DNA of 40,325 nt from PVC group bacterium. GTDB taxonomy: Bacteria > Auribacterota > Erginobacteria > Erginobacterales > PUNC01. Of the stretch, positions 1-10,469 are shown piece by piece. The notes beneath the pieces are model-generated. The model did no database searches. It was not told the DNA's origin and worked only from the letters and a program-made list of their open reading frames with translations. Every line of letters starts with the position of its first letter. The stretch's first letter is position 1. The position numbers and the translations under genes are program-made. The stretch covers positions 1 through 40,325 of the forward strand of contig PUNC01000063.1 of NCBI GenBank assembly GCA_003551625.1. Direction: 5' to 3'.

Positions 1-2472
1 CCGGTGGCGGCGCTTCAGCTCTGGGTGAGGGCGGGAAGCGTTCACGAGCAGGAGGGAATGGGGGCGGGCATAAGCCACTTTGTCGAGCATCTCGCCTTCC
101 GGGACCGGCCCGGGGAGGAGGAAGGCGTGACCGGCCGGATTCAGCGGCTGGGCGGAGAGGTCAACGCCTACACCTCGGTCGATCACACGGTCTACCACCT
201 GAAGATCCCGGCTCGCCACTGGGAGGAGGGGCTCCGCTGCCTGCGCCGGTTGGTGATGGGGGTGGAGTTCACCGCGGGGGACGTCGAACTGGAGCGGGAG
301 GTGATTCTCCGGGAGATCAATATGGACCGGGACGACCCCGGCCGCCGGTTGAGCCGCCTGCTCTGGAGCACCGCTTTCCCGGGGCATCCCTACCGCCACC
401 CGGTTCTCGGCCACCGGGAGCTCGTCTCCGCGCTCACGCTGGGCGAGCTGGAAAATTACTATCGACGCCGGTACGTTCCCAACAACATATTTCTGGTGGC
501 GGTGGGCGATTTCGACCTGGAGGAGTTTTTCGCCGCCGCCGCCGGGATCTTTACCGATCCCCGGGGGCCTTATCCCGATCCGTTTGTTCCGACGGCCGAA
601 TTCCCGGCCGCTCCCCGGAAGGCCTCGGACCGGATGGACGTTTCGCTGGTCCGGACGGCGCTGGCCTTTCACGGTCCCGGATTCGGCCATCCCGACTCCT
701 TCGCGCTTGACCTGCTGGCGATTCTGGCCGGCGGCGGACGGAGCAGCCGGCTGCGCCGCCGGGTCCAGGAGGAGGAGGAACTGGTCTATTCGATCGGGGC
801 GCACTCCACGGCCCTGGCTGCCGGGGGCCTCTTCCAGGTCTGGGCGACCGCCGAGCCGGAAAATCTCGTTTCCGCCCGGACCGCGATCCTGGAGGTGCTG
901 GAAGGTTTTGAGGCCGGGGTGGCGGAGGAGGAGTTGGCCAAGGCCCGTCGGCAGGCGTCCGCCGGCCATATCCGCTCCTTGGCGACGGTGGAAGGCCAGG
1001 CCCGCCGGCTGGGCTACGGCTATCTTCTCGCCGGGACGACCGATTACGCCTCCCGCTACCTCGAGGAGATCGCCGCCGTGGACGGAGAGGATATCGGGCG
1101 GGTGGCGCGGAAGTATCTCCGCCCGGACCGGATGGTGGAAGCCGTCCTGAAGCCTCACCCGGAACCTGCTCCCGCCGCCGACCCGTCGCCGGAGGAGCCG
1201 CGGGAGTTCAAACGGATCCTCGACAACGGTCTGACGGTGATCGTCCGCCCCGACTCCACCCTGCCGATGGTCTGGATCCGGCTGGCCTTTCGGGGAGGGG
1301 TCCTGGCCGGGGAGGACGCCGGCTCTTTCGAACTCCTCTCCCAGATGCTTCTGAAAGGGAGCGAGCGGAGAAGCGCCGAGCGGATCGCGGTTGAGATCGA
1401 GGAAGACGGCGGCGGCCTCTCCGCTTTCTCGGGCCGGAACAGCTTCGGCCTATCGCTCGAGGTTCTCTCCGGCCGGCTCGCCTCCTCCCTGGATCTTCTG
1501 GGGGATATCGTAACCGCGTCTCTTTTCCCCGAAGACGAGCTGGAACGGGAGAGATCCAACCTGCTGGCCCGGATCCGGGCGGAGAAGGAACAGCCCCGCG
1601 GTCTCGCCTCCCGGCTGCTTATGGAGACGTTCTTTGGGGATCATCCCTACCGGGCTTCCCCGTTGGGCGACCAAACTTCGGTGGCGGGTATCGACCGGGA
1701 CGCCCTGGTTGAGCTGCATCGCGAGTATTGCGTCGCCGGCAACGCGGTGCTGGCGGTCTTCGGCGACGTCGACCCGGAAGGGATCCTGCCGCTGCTGGAG
1801 CAAAAACTGGGAGGCCTGCCGGAGGGGGAGCGCCGGCGGCCGGAAGGCCGCCACGCCCCGCCCGCCCCCGCGGTCCGCCGCCGCGTCGAAACCCTGCCCG
1901 GGATCGAGCAGGCGGTGGTTTACCTCGGCTTTCCCGGGGCCGACGTTTTCGGCCCCGAACGCTTTGCCCTGGAGATCCTGACCTCCCATTTCTCCGGCCT
2001 GGCTTCGCCGCTCTTTCACCGGGTCCGCGACCGTCTCGGTCTGGCCTATTTTGTCGGGGCCTACCAGATTCCGGGGCTGGATCCGGGCGTCTGTGTCTTC
2101 TACGCCGGAACCGTTCCCGGCCGGACCGACGATCTGCTGGAAGCGTTCTGGGAAGAGATCGAGCGGGTCCGGGTTGACGGCCTCTCCGAAGAGGAGATCC
2201 GGTCCAATGTGGCCCGTCTCCTCTCCCGTCACCGGTTCGCGGCCCAGGACTACGGCCGGCTGGCCCTTCTCTCCGCCCTTGACGAGCTTTACGGTCTGGG
2301 GCACGACTCCTGGCGGGAGTATGAATCGAATCTCCGCCGGGTGGACAATCGGGAGATAAAAGAGACGGCGCGAGCGCTTTTCGATCCCGAAAATTTCGCG
2401 CTGGTGATAGTTCAACCCCAAACGGAAACGCCGGCAAATTATTCGAACGCAACCGGAAAGGAGGAAGAATGA
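1..2472 (+). CDS. M16 (pitrilysin/insulinase-like) zinc peptidase, 5' end cut by window
   Basis: The frame is open from base 1, so the true start lies upstream, probably about 25-35 residues away. The visible 823 codons hold two M16 halves. The first half has the inverted zinc motif H-F-V-E-H (about residues 25-29 from base 4) and a Glu in the REVILREI stretch about 75 residues later as likely third ligand. The second half begins near the ILDNGLTVIV segment (about residue 405) and has no HxxEH, as expected for the non-catalytic half of a single-chain M16 enzyme. Family members degrade peptides in the periplasm or outside the cell. The stop overlaps the next start as ATGA, so it is co-translated with the DUF1844 gene. 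The family call is firm; the substrate is unknown. Confidence 0.93.
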   Translation, partial: PVAALQLWVRAGSVHEQEGMGAGISHFVEHLAFRDRPGEEEGVTGRIQRLGGEVNAYTSVDHTVYHLKIPARHWEEGLRCLRRLVMGVEFTAGDVELEREVILREINMDRDDPGRRLSRLLWSTAFPGHPYRHPVLGHRELVSALTLGELENYYRRRYVPNNIFLVAVGDFDLEEFFAAAAGIFTDPRGPYPDPFVPTAEFPAAPRKASDRMDVSLVRTALAFHGPGFGHPDSFALDLLAILAGGGRSSRLRRRVQEEEELVYSIGAHSTALAAGGLFQVWATAEPENLVSARTAILEVLEGFEAGVAEEELAKARRQASAGHIRSLATVEGQARRLGYGYLLAGTTDYASRYLEEIAAVDGEDIGRVARKYLRPDRMVEAVLKPHPEPAPAADPSPEEPREFKRILDNGLTVIVRPDSTLPMVWIRLAFRGGVLAGEDAGSFELLSQMLLKGSERRSAERIAVEIEEDGGGLSAFSGRNSFGLSLEVLSGRLASSLDLLGDIVTASLFPEDELERERSNLLARIRAEKEQPRGLASRLLMETFFGDHPYRASPLGDQTSVAGIDRDALVELHREYCVAGNAVLAVFGDVDPEGILPLLEQKLGGLPEGERRRPEGRHAPPAPAVRRRVETLPGIEQAVVYLGFPGADVFGPERFALEILTSHFSGLASPLFHRVRDRLGLAYFVGAYQIPGLDPGVCVFYAGTVPGRTDDLLEAFWEEIERVRVDGLSEEEIRSNVARLLSRHRFAAQDYGRLALLSALDELYGLGHDSWREYESNLRRVDNREIKETARALFDPENFALVIVQPQTETPANYSNATGKEEE

Positions 2473-2849
2473 ACCGGGAAAATAATGATCGGGTCGCCGT
2501 CGAATCCGTTCGCTTCCTTTCCCTGGTTTCGATGTTGGCGACCAGCGCCTATATGGCGCTGGGCAAGGTGGCCAACCCCCAGGACGGGAAGGTGAGCCGG
2601 AATCTCGACGAAGCGCGGGGTCTGATCGATCTTCTGTCAACCCTGAAGAAGAAAACTTCCGGCAATCTCGACCGGCGCGAGTCCGACTACCTTGAATCGG
2701 TGCTTACCGATCTTCGGCTCAACTACGTCCGGGAGAAGGATCGGCCGGAGGGAGAAGACTCCCCGCCGGCGGGCGGGGGGGCGGCCGGGAGCAAGCCGGG
2801 GGAAGCGCCGCCCGGTCCGGAGAAGCCGAGGATAATAATTCCCGGCTGA
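2469..2849 (+). CDS. DUF1844 family protein
   Basis: This 126-residue protein matches the DUF1844 pattern as I know it: a hydrophobic FLSLVSMLATSAYMALG helix (about residues 17-33), then N-P-Q-D-G-K, an NLDEARGLIDLLSTL helix, KTSGNL, and a final DLRLNYV helix. The last 35 residues are Gly/Pro/Glu-rich and look disordered. The ATG lies in an ATGA overlap with the M16 stop and is preceded by a strong AAAGGAGG ribosome site, which fixes the start. The molecular role of DUF1844 is not known to me; it is a small, mostly helical protein found widely in Gram-negative lineages. Confidence 0.9.
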   Translation: MNRENNDRVAVESVRFLSLVSMLATSAYMALGKVANPQDGKVSRNLDEARGLIDLLSTLKKKTSGNLDRRESDYLESVLTDLRLNYVREKDRPEGEDSPPAGGGAAGSKPGEAPPGPEKPRIIIPG

Positions 2850-2978
2850 CCCGGACTATTCGCAATCAATACCACATTCTTATGTTTGAATTGAGGGGAC
2901 GAGGGGCCGGGCCTTTCCCTGATTACGGATCACCGGCCTTTCGAGGCTTGGCGACAAAATTATTCCGGAGGAAAAATT

Positions 2979-5541
<2,563 letters not shown>

Positions 5542-5553
5542 TATCCGGGACGA

Positions 5554-7143
5554 TCAGGACTCCCCCCGGGAGCGGAAGGATTCCATAATCCAGCGGCTCA
5601 GCGTTTCGGCCGGTTTCTCCAGGGCGTCGGGGGTGATGACGAAATCGCTGACGCCGGAGTTCTTGCGGATCAGGTTCAGCCCGTAGGGATAGTCCTTTAG
5701 GGTCTGCCGGCAGAAGTCCTCGATCCCGATTTTCTGTTTCCGGGCCAGCCTCCCGGCCGTCCGGGCGGCGGCCGGAGAGAAAGACAGCTTGAGGTCGTAT
5801 TCCCGGCTGAACTCTTCCTCGAATCGTTTCAGCGCCTTCCGGTAGCCCCGGTTCCGCGCCGGCGCCGCTTTTTTAATCAGTTCCTTGAGAGCCTCGGCGG
5901 GCCGGGCGACCAGGGCGCGGTCGACCTTGAAGGATTCGATACCCCTCTCCGGCAGTTCATACTTGAAGTCGCGCAGGATCTTTTCGCAGACCGTGATCAG
6001 TCCCCGGGCTCCCGTGCCCTCCTTCACGGCCAGCCGGGCGATCTCCCTGAGCCCTTCGGTCGTGAACTCGACCTTGGTTCCCAGCGAGCGGAAGGAGGCC
6101 CGGTACTGCTTTATGATCGAGCCCTCCGACCGGGCCAGAATCTGGTAGAGATCGTCCCGGTTCAGTTCCTCGCAGGCCACCCTGACCGGAAGGCGGCCGA
6201 TAAACTCCGGTTCCAGCCCGTATTTGATGAAATCCCGGCTCTGGGCCGTGAGCAGGTAATGGAACTTTTCCTGCCTGCTTCCGGCTTCGGCCCCGAAGCC
6301 GATCGCCCGGCCGGTTAGCCTTTTCTTGACGATCTCGGCCAGTTCGTCGAAGGCCCCGGAGACGATGAAGAGGATGTGGCGGGTGTTGATGTATTTGGGT
6401 TTGACCTGGCCTTGCTGCTGGAACTCGATCACCGCCTCCATCTGGGCGGAGATGTCCATCGGGTCGCGGACCGAGACCTCCGCCTCTTCCATCAGCTTGA
6501 GCAGGTTGCGCTGGACGCCGGCCCCGCTGACGTCCCGGCCCCCGACGTGGAGGGTGGAGGCGATCTTGTCCACTTCGTCGATATAAACGATGCCGTACTG
6601 GGCGGCGCGAATGTCGCCGTCGGCCTGCTGGACGAGTTCGCGGATCATATCCTCGACGTTGCGGCCCACGTAGCCGGTTTCGCTGTATTTGGTCGCGTCG
6701 GCTTTGACGAAGGGGACGCCGATCAGCCGGGCGATGCACTTGATCAGGTAGGTCTTGCCCACCCCGGTGGGGCCGATCATAATCACGTTCTGTTTGGTGT
6801 ATTCGTAGTCGGCCCGTTTTTCCAGGTCGGCCAGGGCGTGGTTGTAATGGTCGCAGACGGCGATCGCCAGGACCTTCTTGGCGTCATCCTGCTTGATGAC
6901 GAACCGGTCGAGGTATTCCTTGATCTGCCGGGGGGTGTAGTCGAACTTGAGCCGGAAATCGCCCCGGGGTTTTTCCGGGGGGCGGGCGGGGGGGGAGGCG
7001 AACGGGGAGACGTTGAATACCGCTTTCCCGCCGAATTTCTTCTGGATGTATTCGCTGAGGTCCTTGATGACCTCCTCCATCTCCGGCTGTTTTTCCTGGT
7101 CGTCGGGTTTGTTCACGAGGCTGTATCCATTGGTAGAGACCAA
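5554..7143 (-). CDS. ClpX-like AAA+ ATPase without zinc-binding domain
   Basis: A 529-residue AAA+ protein closest to ClpX. Visible are Walker A GPTGVGKT (about 124-131), pore loop GYVGR (about 157-161), Walker B VYIDEVD (about 186-192), the IGFG tripeptide-type loop that docks ClpP in ClpX (about 281-284), the FIGR arginine finger (about 314-317) and sensor-2 GAR (about 378-380). The N-terminal four-Cys zinc domain of true ClpX is absent, replaced by about 60 residues ending in a Pro-rich linker, and there is a C-terminal extension of about 110 residues. The TTG at 7143 is the longest start; a GTG at 7116 is an alternative and fits better with the promoter at 7152-7180. No clpP is in the window. 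It is probably an alternative unfoldase for ClpP rather than the housekeeping ClpX. Confidence 0.85.
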   Translation of the reverse strand: MVSTNGYSLVNKPDDQEKQPEMEEVIKDLSEYIQKKFGGKAVFNVSPFASPPARPPEKPRGDFRLKFDYTPRQIKEYLDRFVIKQDDAKKVLAIAVCDHYNHALADLEKRADYEYTKQNVIMIGPTGVGKTYLIKCIARLIGVPFVKADATKYSETGYVGRNVEDMIRELVQQADGDIRAAQYGIVYIDEVDKIASTLHVGGRDVSGAGVQRNLLKLMEEAEVSVRDPMDISAQMEAVIEFQQQGQVKPKYINTRHILFIVSGAFDELAEIVKKRLTGRAIGFGAEAGSRQEKFHYLLTAQSRDFIKYGLEPEFIGRLPVRVACEELNRDDLYQILARSEGSIIKQYRASFRSLGTKVEFTTEGLREIARLAVKEGTGARGLITVCEKILRDFKYELPERGIESFKVDRALVARPAEALKELIKKAAPARNRGYRKALKRFEEEFSREYDLKLSFSPAAARTAGRLARKQKIGIEDFCRQTLKDYPYGLNLIRKNSGVSDFVITPDALEKPAETLSRWIMESFRSRGES

Positions 7144-7151
7144 CTAAGTCT

Positions 7152-7180
7152 ACTATAGCACACCGTCGTTTGCCTCCCAA
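7152..7180 (-). promoter_or_regulatory. Candidate sigma70-type promoter of the ClpX-like gene
   Basis: On the minus strand TTGGGA (7180-7175) and TATAGT (7157-7152) are separated by 17 bases. The -10 matches the consensus at 5 of 6 positions, the -35 at 4 of 6. Transcription would begin around 7146-7144, leaving almost no leader for the TTG at 7143 but about 30 nt for the GTG at 7116. This rests on sequence match only. Confidence 0.45.
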
Positions 7181-7208
7181 GCCCCATCCCGGCCTACCCC
7201 TTTAAAAC

Positions 7209-7241
7209 CCCCTCCCCCCGCCTTTTTCGCGGGGGGAGGGG
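7209..7241 (-). terminator. Rho-independent-type terminator after aroA
   Basis: A perfect 13-bp GC stem (7209-7221 pairing with 7229-7241) closes a 7-nt loop. On the minus strand it is followed by G-TTTT-AAA. It lies about 30 bases past the aroA stop and before the promoter of the ClpX-like gene, so it probably separates the two units. Confidence 0.65.
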
Positions 7242-7270
7242 CAGGGGAGGGGGGCGGAGAACGGAAAGCC

Positions 7271-8542
7271 TTATCGGCGGAGGGAGTCCAGCAGCTCGAA
7301 GTATTCCGGCAGGGTCTTGCCGACGCAGCCGGGATTTTTTATCTCGATCCCGGGAACTCTCAGTCCCGCCAGGGAGAAGGCCATCGCGATCCGGTGATCG
7401 TCGTAAGTTTCGATCTCGCCGCCGCGGAGATCGCCGCCCGCTACCGCGATTCCATCGGGGAGAAGCCGGGCCCGTCCGCCGATCTTCCCGATCTCAGCGG
7501 CCAGCGCGGCCAGGCGGTCGGACTCCTTGTAGCGGAGGTTGGCGACGTTTTCGATCACGGTCTCGCCGGGGACGAAGAGGGCGGCGACGGCCAGCGTCGG
7601 CACCATATCCGGCATATCGTTGAGGTCGACCCGGACGCTTTTTTGGAGCTTCCCGGTAACCTCCAGCCAGTCGTCGCCGCCGCTCCAATCCGCTCCCATT
7701 TTTTCCAGAACGCGGATAAAGGCGGCGTCGCCCTGGATGGAATCGAGTCCCAGGTTCCTCACCCGGACCTTTCCGCCGGTAAGCGCCCCGGCGGCCAGGA
7801 AGTAGGAGGCCGAGGAGGCGTCGCCTTCAATGAAGTAATCCCGTCCCCGGTAGTTCCGCCCCGCCGGGACCTCGAATACCCGGAAGTCGCGGTTTGCCGC
7901 TTCAACGCCGAATTCCTTCATCATCTCCAGCGTCATCTTCGCGTAGGGGCGCGAGACCAGTTCGCCCTCGACCCGAATCGTTACCTTCTCCCGCGCTAAG
8001 GGAGAGATCATCAGCAGGGCGGAAAGGAACTGGCTGCTGATCTCCCCGCCGACGCGGCACTCTCCGCCCTGGAGGCCGTCGGCGGTTACCTCAACCGGGG
8101 GATAACCTTCTTTTTCAAGGCATCTGACCGCGGCCCCGAGTTGTTTGAGGGCTTCGAGGAGCGGGGCGAGCGGCCGCTCCCGCATCCTCGGCCGGCCGTC
8201 CAGCGTATAGATTCCCCGTCCCAAGGCGCAGGCCGCGGTCAGAAACCGCATCGTGGTGCCCGAGTTCATCGTGTTAAGCTCGGCCCTTTCCGCCGGAATG
8301 GCCCCCCCCCCGCCGCCGATCGCGAGCCGGTCGCCCCGGCAGGCGATTGAAAAACCCAGGGCGAGCAGGGCCTGGGTCATCACCGTCGTATCCTCGCTGC
8401 GAAGGTGGTTGGAAAGAGAGGTGGGTCCTTCGGCCAGGGCGCCCAGGAGCAGGGCGCGGTTGGTTATGCTTTTGGAGCCGGGCAGGGCGATCTCGCCGGA
8501 GACGCTCCCGGGTGCGATAACGATTTTGTCAGGAGAGTTCAC
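7271..8542 (-). CDS. aroA: 3-phosphoshikimate 1-carboxyvinyltransferase (EPSP synthase)
   Basis: A 423-residue enzyme of the shikimate pathway that transfers enolpyruvyl from PEP to shikimate-3-phosphate. Signatures seen are LPGSKSITNRALLLGALAEG near residue 20, LNTMNSGTTMRFL near 90, GRPRMRERPL near 115, YKESDR near 340 and DDHRIAMAFSLAG near 385. The NSGTT form, instead of NAGTA, resembles class II-type enzymes. Length is normal. The GTG start at 8542 directly abuts a copy of the dispersed leader element (GTGATTCGCAGTT ends one base before the GTG), and no Shine-Dalgarno sequence is seen. It is a single-gene unit surrounded by sugar genes with no other aro gene nearby. Confidence 0.96.
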   Translation of the reverse strand: MNSPDKIVIAPGSVSGEIALPGSKSITNRALLLGALAEGPTSLSNHLRSEDTTVMTQALLALGFSIACRGDRLAIGGGGGAIPAERAELNTMNSGTTMRFLTAACALGRGIYTLDGRPRMRERPLAPLLEALKQLGAAVRCLEKEGYPPVEVTADGLQGGECRVGGEISSQFLSALLMISPLAREKVTIRVEGELVSRPYAKMTLEMMKEFGVEAANRDFRVFEVPAGRNYRGRDYFIEGDASSASYFLAAGALTGGKVRVRNLGLDSIQGDAAFIRVLEKMGADWSGGDDWLEVTGKLQKSVRVDLNDMPDMVPTLAVAALFVPGETVIENVANLRYKESDRLAALAAEIGKIGGRARLLPDGIAVAGGDLRGGEIETYDDHRIAMAFSLAGLRVPGIEIKNPGCVGKTLPEYFELLDSLRR

Positions 8543-9031
8543 AACTGCGAATCACGGGGATAGACGGTTTGTTGCTCCGCACCATCGGTCCCTACTACTA
8601 TTAAACTACGAATCACGCCCGCCCTCCATTACTCCGTTCAGGAGCGGCGGGCAGGCAGATTTGCACAGATGCTAACAGGTTTGTTGCTCCGCACCCTGGC
8701 AAAGCAGATTTCAGATTAGAGATTATGGTTTCCGGTTATGCTCCGCACCCTCGGACCCTACTATTAAACTACGAATCACGCCCGCCCTCCATTACTCCGT
8801 TCAGGAGCGGCGGGCAGGCAGATTTGCACAGATGCTAACAGGTTTGTTGCTCCGCACCCGCCCTCCATTACTTCGTGCAGGAGAGGCGGGCAGGCCCTCG
8901 GACCCTTTATTCAACAGACGATCGAATGTGATTGAATGTGAGTAAAATAAATTAAAATTCTGGGATTGCTCCGCGGCCTCGCCCCCTATTTTAAACTACG
9001 AATCAAGGGGATGGATGTGGAAATCCAACGC
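8543..9031. repeat. Chained GGGTGCGGAGC-type repeat cassettes upstream of aroA
   Basis: No gene is seen in this 512-bp gap. On the minus strand it is a chain of units each opening with GGGTGCGGAGC or a one- to three-base variant (plus-strand GCTCCGCACCC at 8574, 8686, 8740, 8849, about 8968). Units 8574-8685 and 8740-8848 are near-identical direct repeats, 166 bp apart, differing mainly by a 3-bp indel. Each contains AACTACGAATCAC, a 40-bp hairpin and AGATTTGCACAGATGC. Between them, 8697-8739 holds a different unit with CAGATTTCAGATTAGAG words. 8913-8950 holds the words GAATGTGATTGAATGTGA. The last unit before aroA ends in GTGATTCGCAGTT one base before its GTG start. Confidence 0.85.
8617..8656. 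repeat. 40-bp hairpin nested in the dispersed element (copy 1)
   Basis: GCCCGCC and GGCGGGC arms enclose a loop containing CTCCATTACTCCGTTCAGGAG, here described by its ends only: an inner CTCC/GGAG pair may extend the stem. It interrupts the element between AATCAC and AGATTTGC; at 12202-12206 and at 10272-10280 the same junction is uninterrupted (AATCAC-AC-AGATTTG). A second identical insertion is at 8780-8819, a variant at about 8860-8896, and an inverted variant at about 13674-13712. Confidence 0.75.
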
Positions 9032-9058
9032 ATAAAATTTTCCAAAGGAAAATTTTAT
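9032..9058. repeat. AT-rich inverted repeat spanning the hddA-like stop codon
   Basis: ATAAAATTTTCC (9032-9043), loop AAA, and GGAAAATTTTAT (9047-9058) form a perfect 12-bp stem. The TAA stop of the kinase gene (9057-9055 on the minus strand) lies inside the right arm. There is no T-run after it on the minus strand, so it is a weak terminator candidate. Confidence 0.6.
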
Positions 9059-10041
9059 TGATCGAAGAAGATGACCCGGCTGCCCCGCTTCTCGAACTGG
9101 AACTTGACCTCCAGCAGCGGGTCGAGCGACCGGCGGACCTGCTCCTGATTTTCCGCCGGGACGAAGAGGAGGAGAAAACCGCCCCCGCCCGCGCCCAGGA
9201 GCTTACCCCCGACCGCGCCGGCCGCTCGCGCCTTTTCGTAAAAGACGTCGATGGCGGAACTGGATACCTCCCGGTTGAGGCCGCGCTTGAGCTGCCAGCC
9301 CCGGTCGAGGAGCTCTCCGAACTGCCGGATATCCTCTTCCGGCGAGACGAGAATCTCGCGTCCGCGGGCCGCCAGCCCGGCCAGGGCGAGCAGGGACTCG
9401 GTGTTGTTTTCGAGCCGGGCGACGTGTTTTTTCTGGATCCCGTCGGAGTCGCGCTGAATGCCGGTGTAGAACATCACCAGGTTCTCCTCCAGCAGGCGAA
9501 AACGGTCCGCCGGGCAGACGATTTTTTCCAGGTGAACCTCGCCGGGGGACTTGAACTCGATGTAATTGAAACCCCCGCAGGCGGCGGCGTACTGGTCCTG
9601 GAGGCCGACGTTCTCCCCGATCATCTCCCGCTCGATCCTTACCGCCTCGGTCGCCAGGGACTCGGCGGAGACCCTTTTCCCGTTGAAGGCGTGCAGGGCG
9701 TTGAGAAGGCCGACCACGAAAGAGGAAGAGGTGCCCAGCCCGGTCCGCGCCGGCAGGTCGGAAAAGTAATTGATCTCGATGTTGGATCCGATCCCGAAGC
9801 TCTCCAGGCAGGCGCGGACGGCGGGGTGGCGGATCTCGGAGACCTCGTTGACCAATTCGGCCCGGGAGTAGGCCACCTTGATCCGATAATCGAAAAAATC
9901 GCTCAACGGGGAGACGGTCAGGTAACAGAATTTGTCGATGGTGGTCGAAAGTACCGCGCCCCCGTGGCGGTTGAAGAACTCGGGGAAATCGGTCCCCCCG
10001 CCGAAGAAACTTACCCGGACCGGAGTTTTGGTGATTATCAT
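9055..10041 (-). CDS. GHMP kinase, D-glycero-D-manno-heptose-7-phosphate kinase-like
   Basis: A 328-residue GHMP-superfamily kinase. The opening TKTPVRVSFFGGGTDFPEF and the phosphate-binding motif LPARTGLGTSSSF (about 97-108) are typical of the HddA subgroup, which phosphorylates D-glycero-alpha-D-manno-heptose-7-phosphate at C1 on the way to GDP-heptose. The C-terminal GAGGGGFLLLF motif is also present. HddA-like kinases acting on other sugars (for example fucose-1-phosphate-forming enzymes) are alternatives. Neither gmhA nor hddC/gmhB partners are in the window, but the upstream SDR and Fcl-like genes recall heptose-modifying clusters. The ATG at 10041 sits inside an inverted repeat (10040-10064), and a weak GAAAG lies about 12 bases upstream. 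Confidence 0.85.
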   Translation of the reverse strand: MIITKTPVRVSFFGGGTDFPEFFNRHGGAVLSTTIDKFCYLTVSPLSDFFDYRIKVAYSRAELVNEVSEIRHPAVRACLESFGIGSNIEINYFSDLPARTGLGTSSSFVVGLLNALHAFNGKRVSAESLATEAVRIEREMIGENVGLQDQYAAACGGFNYIEFKSPGEVHLEKIVCPADRFRLLEENLVMFYTGIQRDSDGIQKKHVARLENNTESLLALAGLAARGREILVSPEEDIRQFGELLDRGWQLKRGLNREVSSSAIDVFYEKARAAGAVGGKLLGAGGGGFLLLFVPAENQEQVRRSLDPLLEVKFQFEKRGSRVIFFDQ

Positions 10042-10064
10042 AATTTTTCTTTCAGAAAAATTAT
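10040..10064. repeat. Inverted repeat covering the start codon of the heptose kinase gene
   Basis: ATAATTTTTC (10040-10049) and GAAAAATTAT (10055-10064) are perfect complements around a 5-nt loop. On the minus strand the stem includes the ATG (10041-10039) and the presumed ribosome site region, so a folded mRNA would hide the start. It resembles the AT-rich hairpin at the gene's stop. Confidence 0.55.
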
Positions 10065-10122
10065 ATCGCTAAATTCTACAATCACATCCTATCACATTTC
10101 CGTCTTCCGTCTAAAGCCGGAT

Positions 10123-10150
10123 AAAAAAGCCGGATAAACAAGCCGGCTTT
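10123..10150 (-). terminator. Likely intrinsic terminator on the minus strand
   Basis: On the minus strand AAAGCCGG (10150-10143), a 9-nt loop and CCGGCTTT (10133-10126) are followed by three more T (TTTAT). It lies between the SDR gene ending at 10470 and the kinase starting at 10041, so it would stop transcription coming through the repeat array and give the kinase its own unit. Confidence 0.5.
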
Positions 10151-10182
10151 CCAACAATCGTTTGTTAAAATTAAGGGGGAAC

Positions 10183-10404
10183 GGGTGCGGAGCCTTTGCG
10201 TTCTTTGCGTCTTTGCGAGATATTAAGGGCAACAGGGTGCGGAGCAACAAATCTGTTAGCATCTGTGCAAATCTGTGTGATTCGTAGTTTAATAGTTGGG
10301 TCCGAGGGTGTGGAGCAGTTTTTATCCTGTAGATCCTGTTGATCCTGTCAAAATTAGGGGGGATTGGGTGCGGAGCATCTCCGTGATCTCCGTGTCTCTG
10401 TGGT
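10183..10404 (+). repeat. Four-cassette array: GGGTGCGGAGC linkers with triplicated 9-10 bp words
   Basis: Linkers GGGTGCGGAGC occur at 10183-10193, 10235-10245 and 10366-10376, and GGGTGTGGAGC at 10306-10316. After each comes a different word about three times: CTTTGCGTT-type (10194-10217), ATCTGTGCAA-type, period 10 (10251-10280), ATCCTGTNG, period 9 (10324-10350), ATCTCCGTG-type, period 9 (10377-10404). The second cassette continues into GTGATTCGTAGTTTAA and GGGTCCGA. The rest of the 428-bp gap (10042-10469) holds TCACATCCTATCACATTTCC at 10082-10101, the terminator above, and no open gene. Confidence 0.85.
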
Positions 10405-10469
10405 TGAAATTTTTTCCCAACCCGGTCCGCATATGTGTTAAATCCGCGGTAATTTCAGTAGCTGTTATT

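Noticed and set aside
8543-9054. Riboswitch upstream of aroA
   Set aside because: The sequence is a chain of repeated units found before unrelated genes; no known riboswitch core was recognised.
10183-10404. Integron cassette array or attC sites
   Set aside because: Units of 52-71 bp carry no genes, no integrase is present and the linkers lack attC-like core sites and secondary structure.
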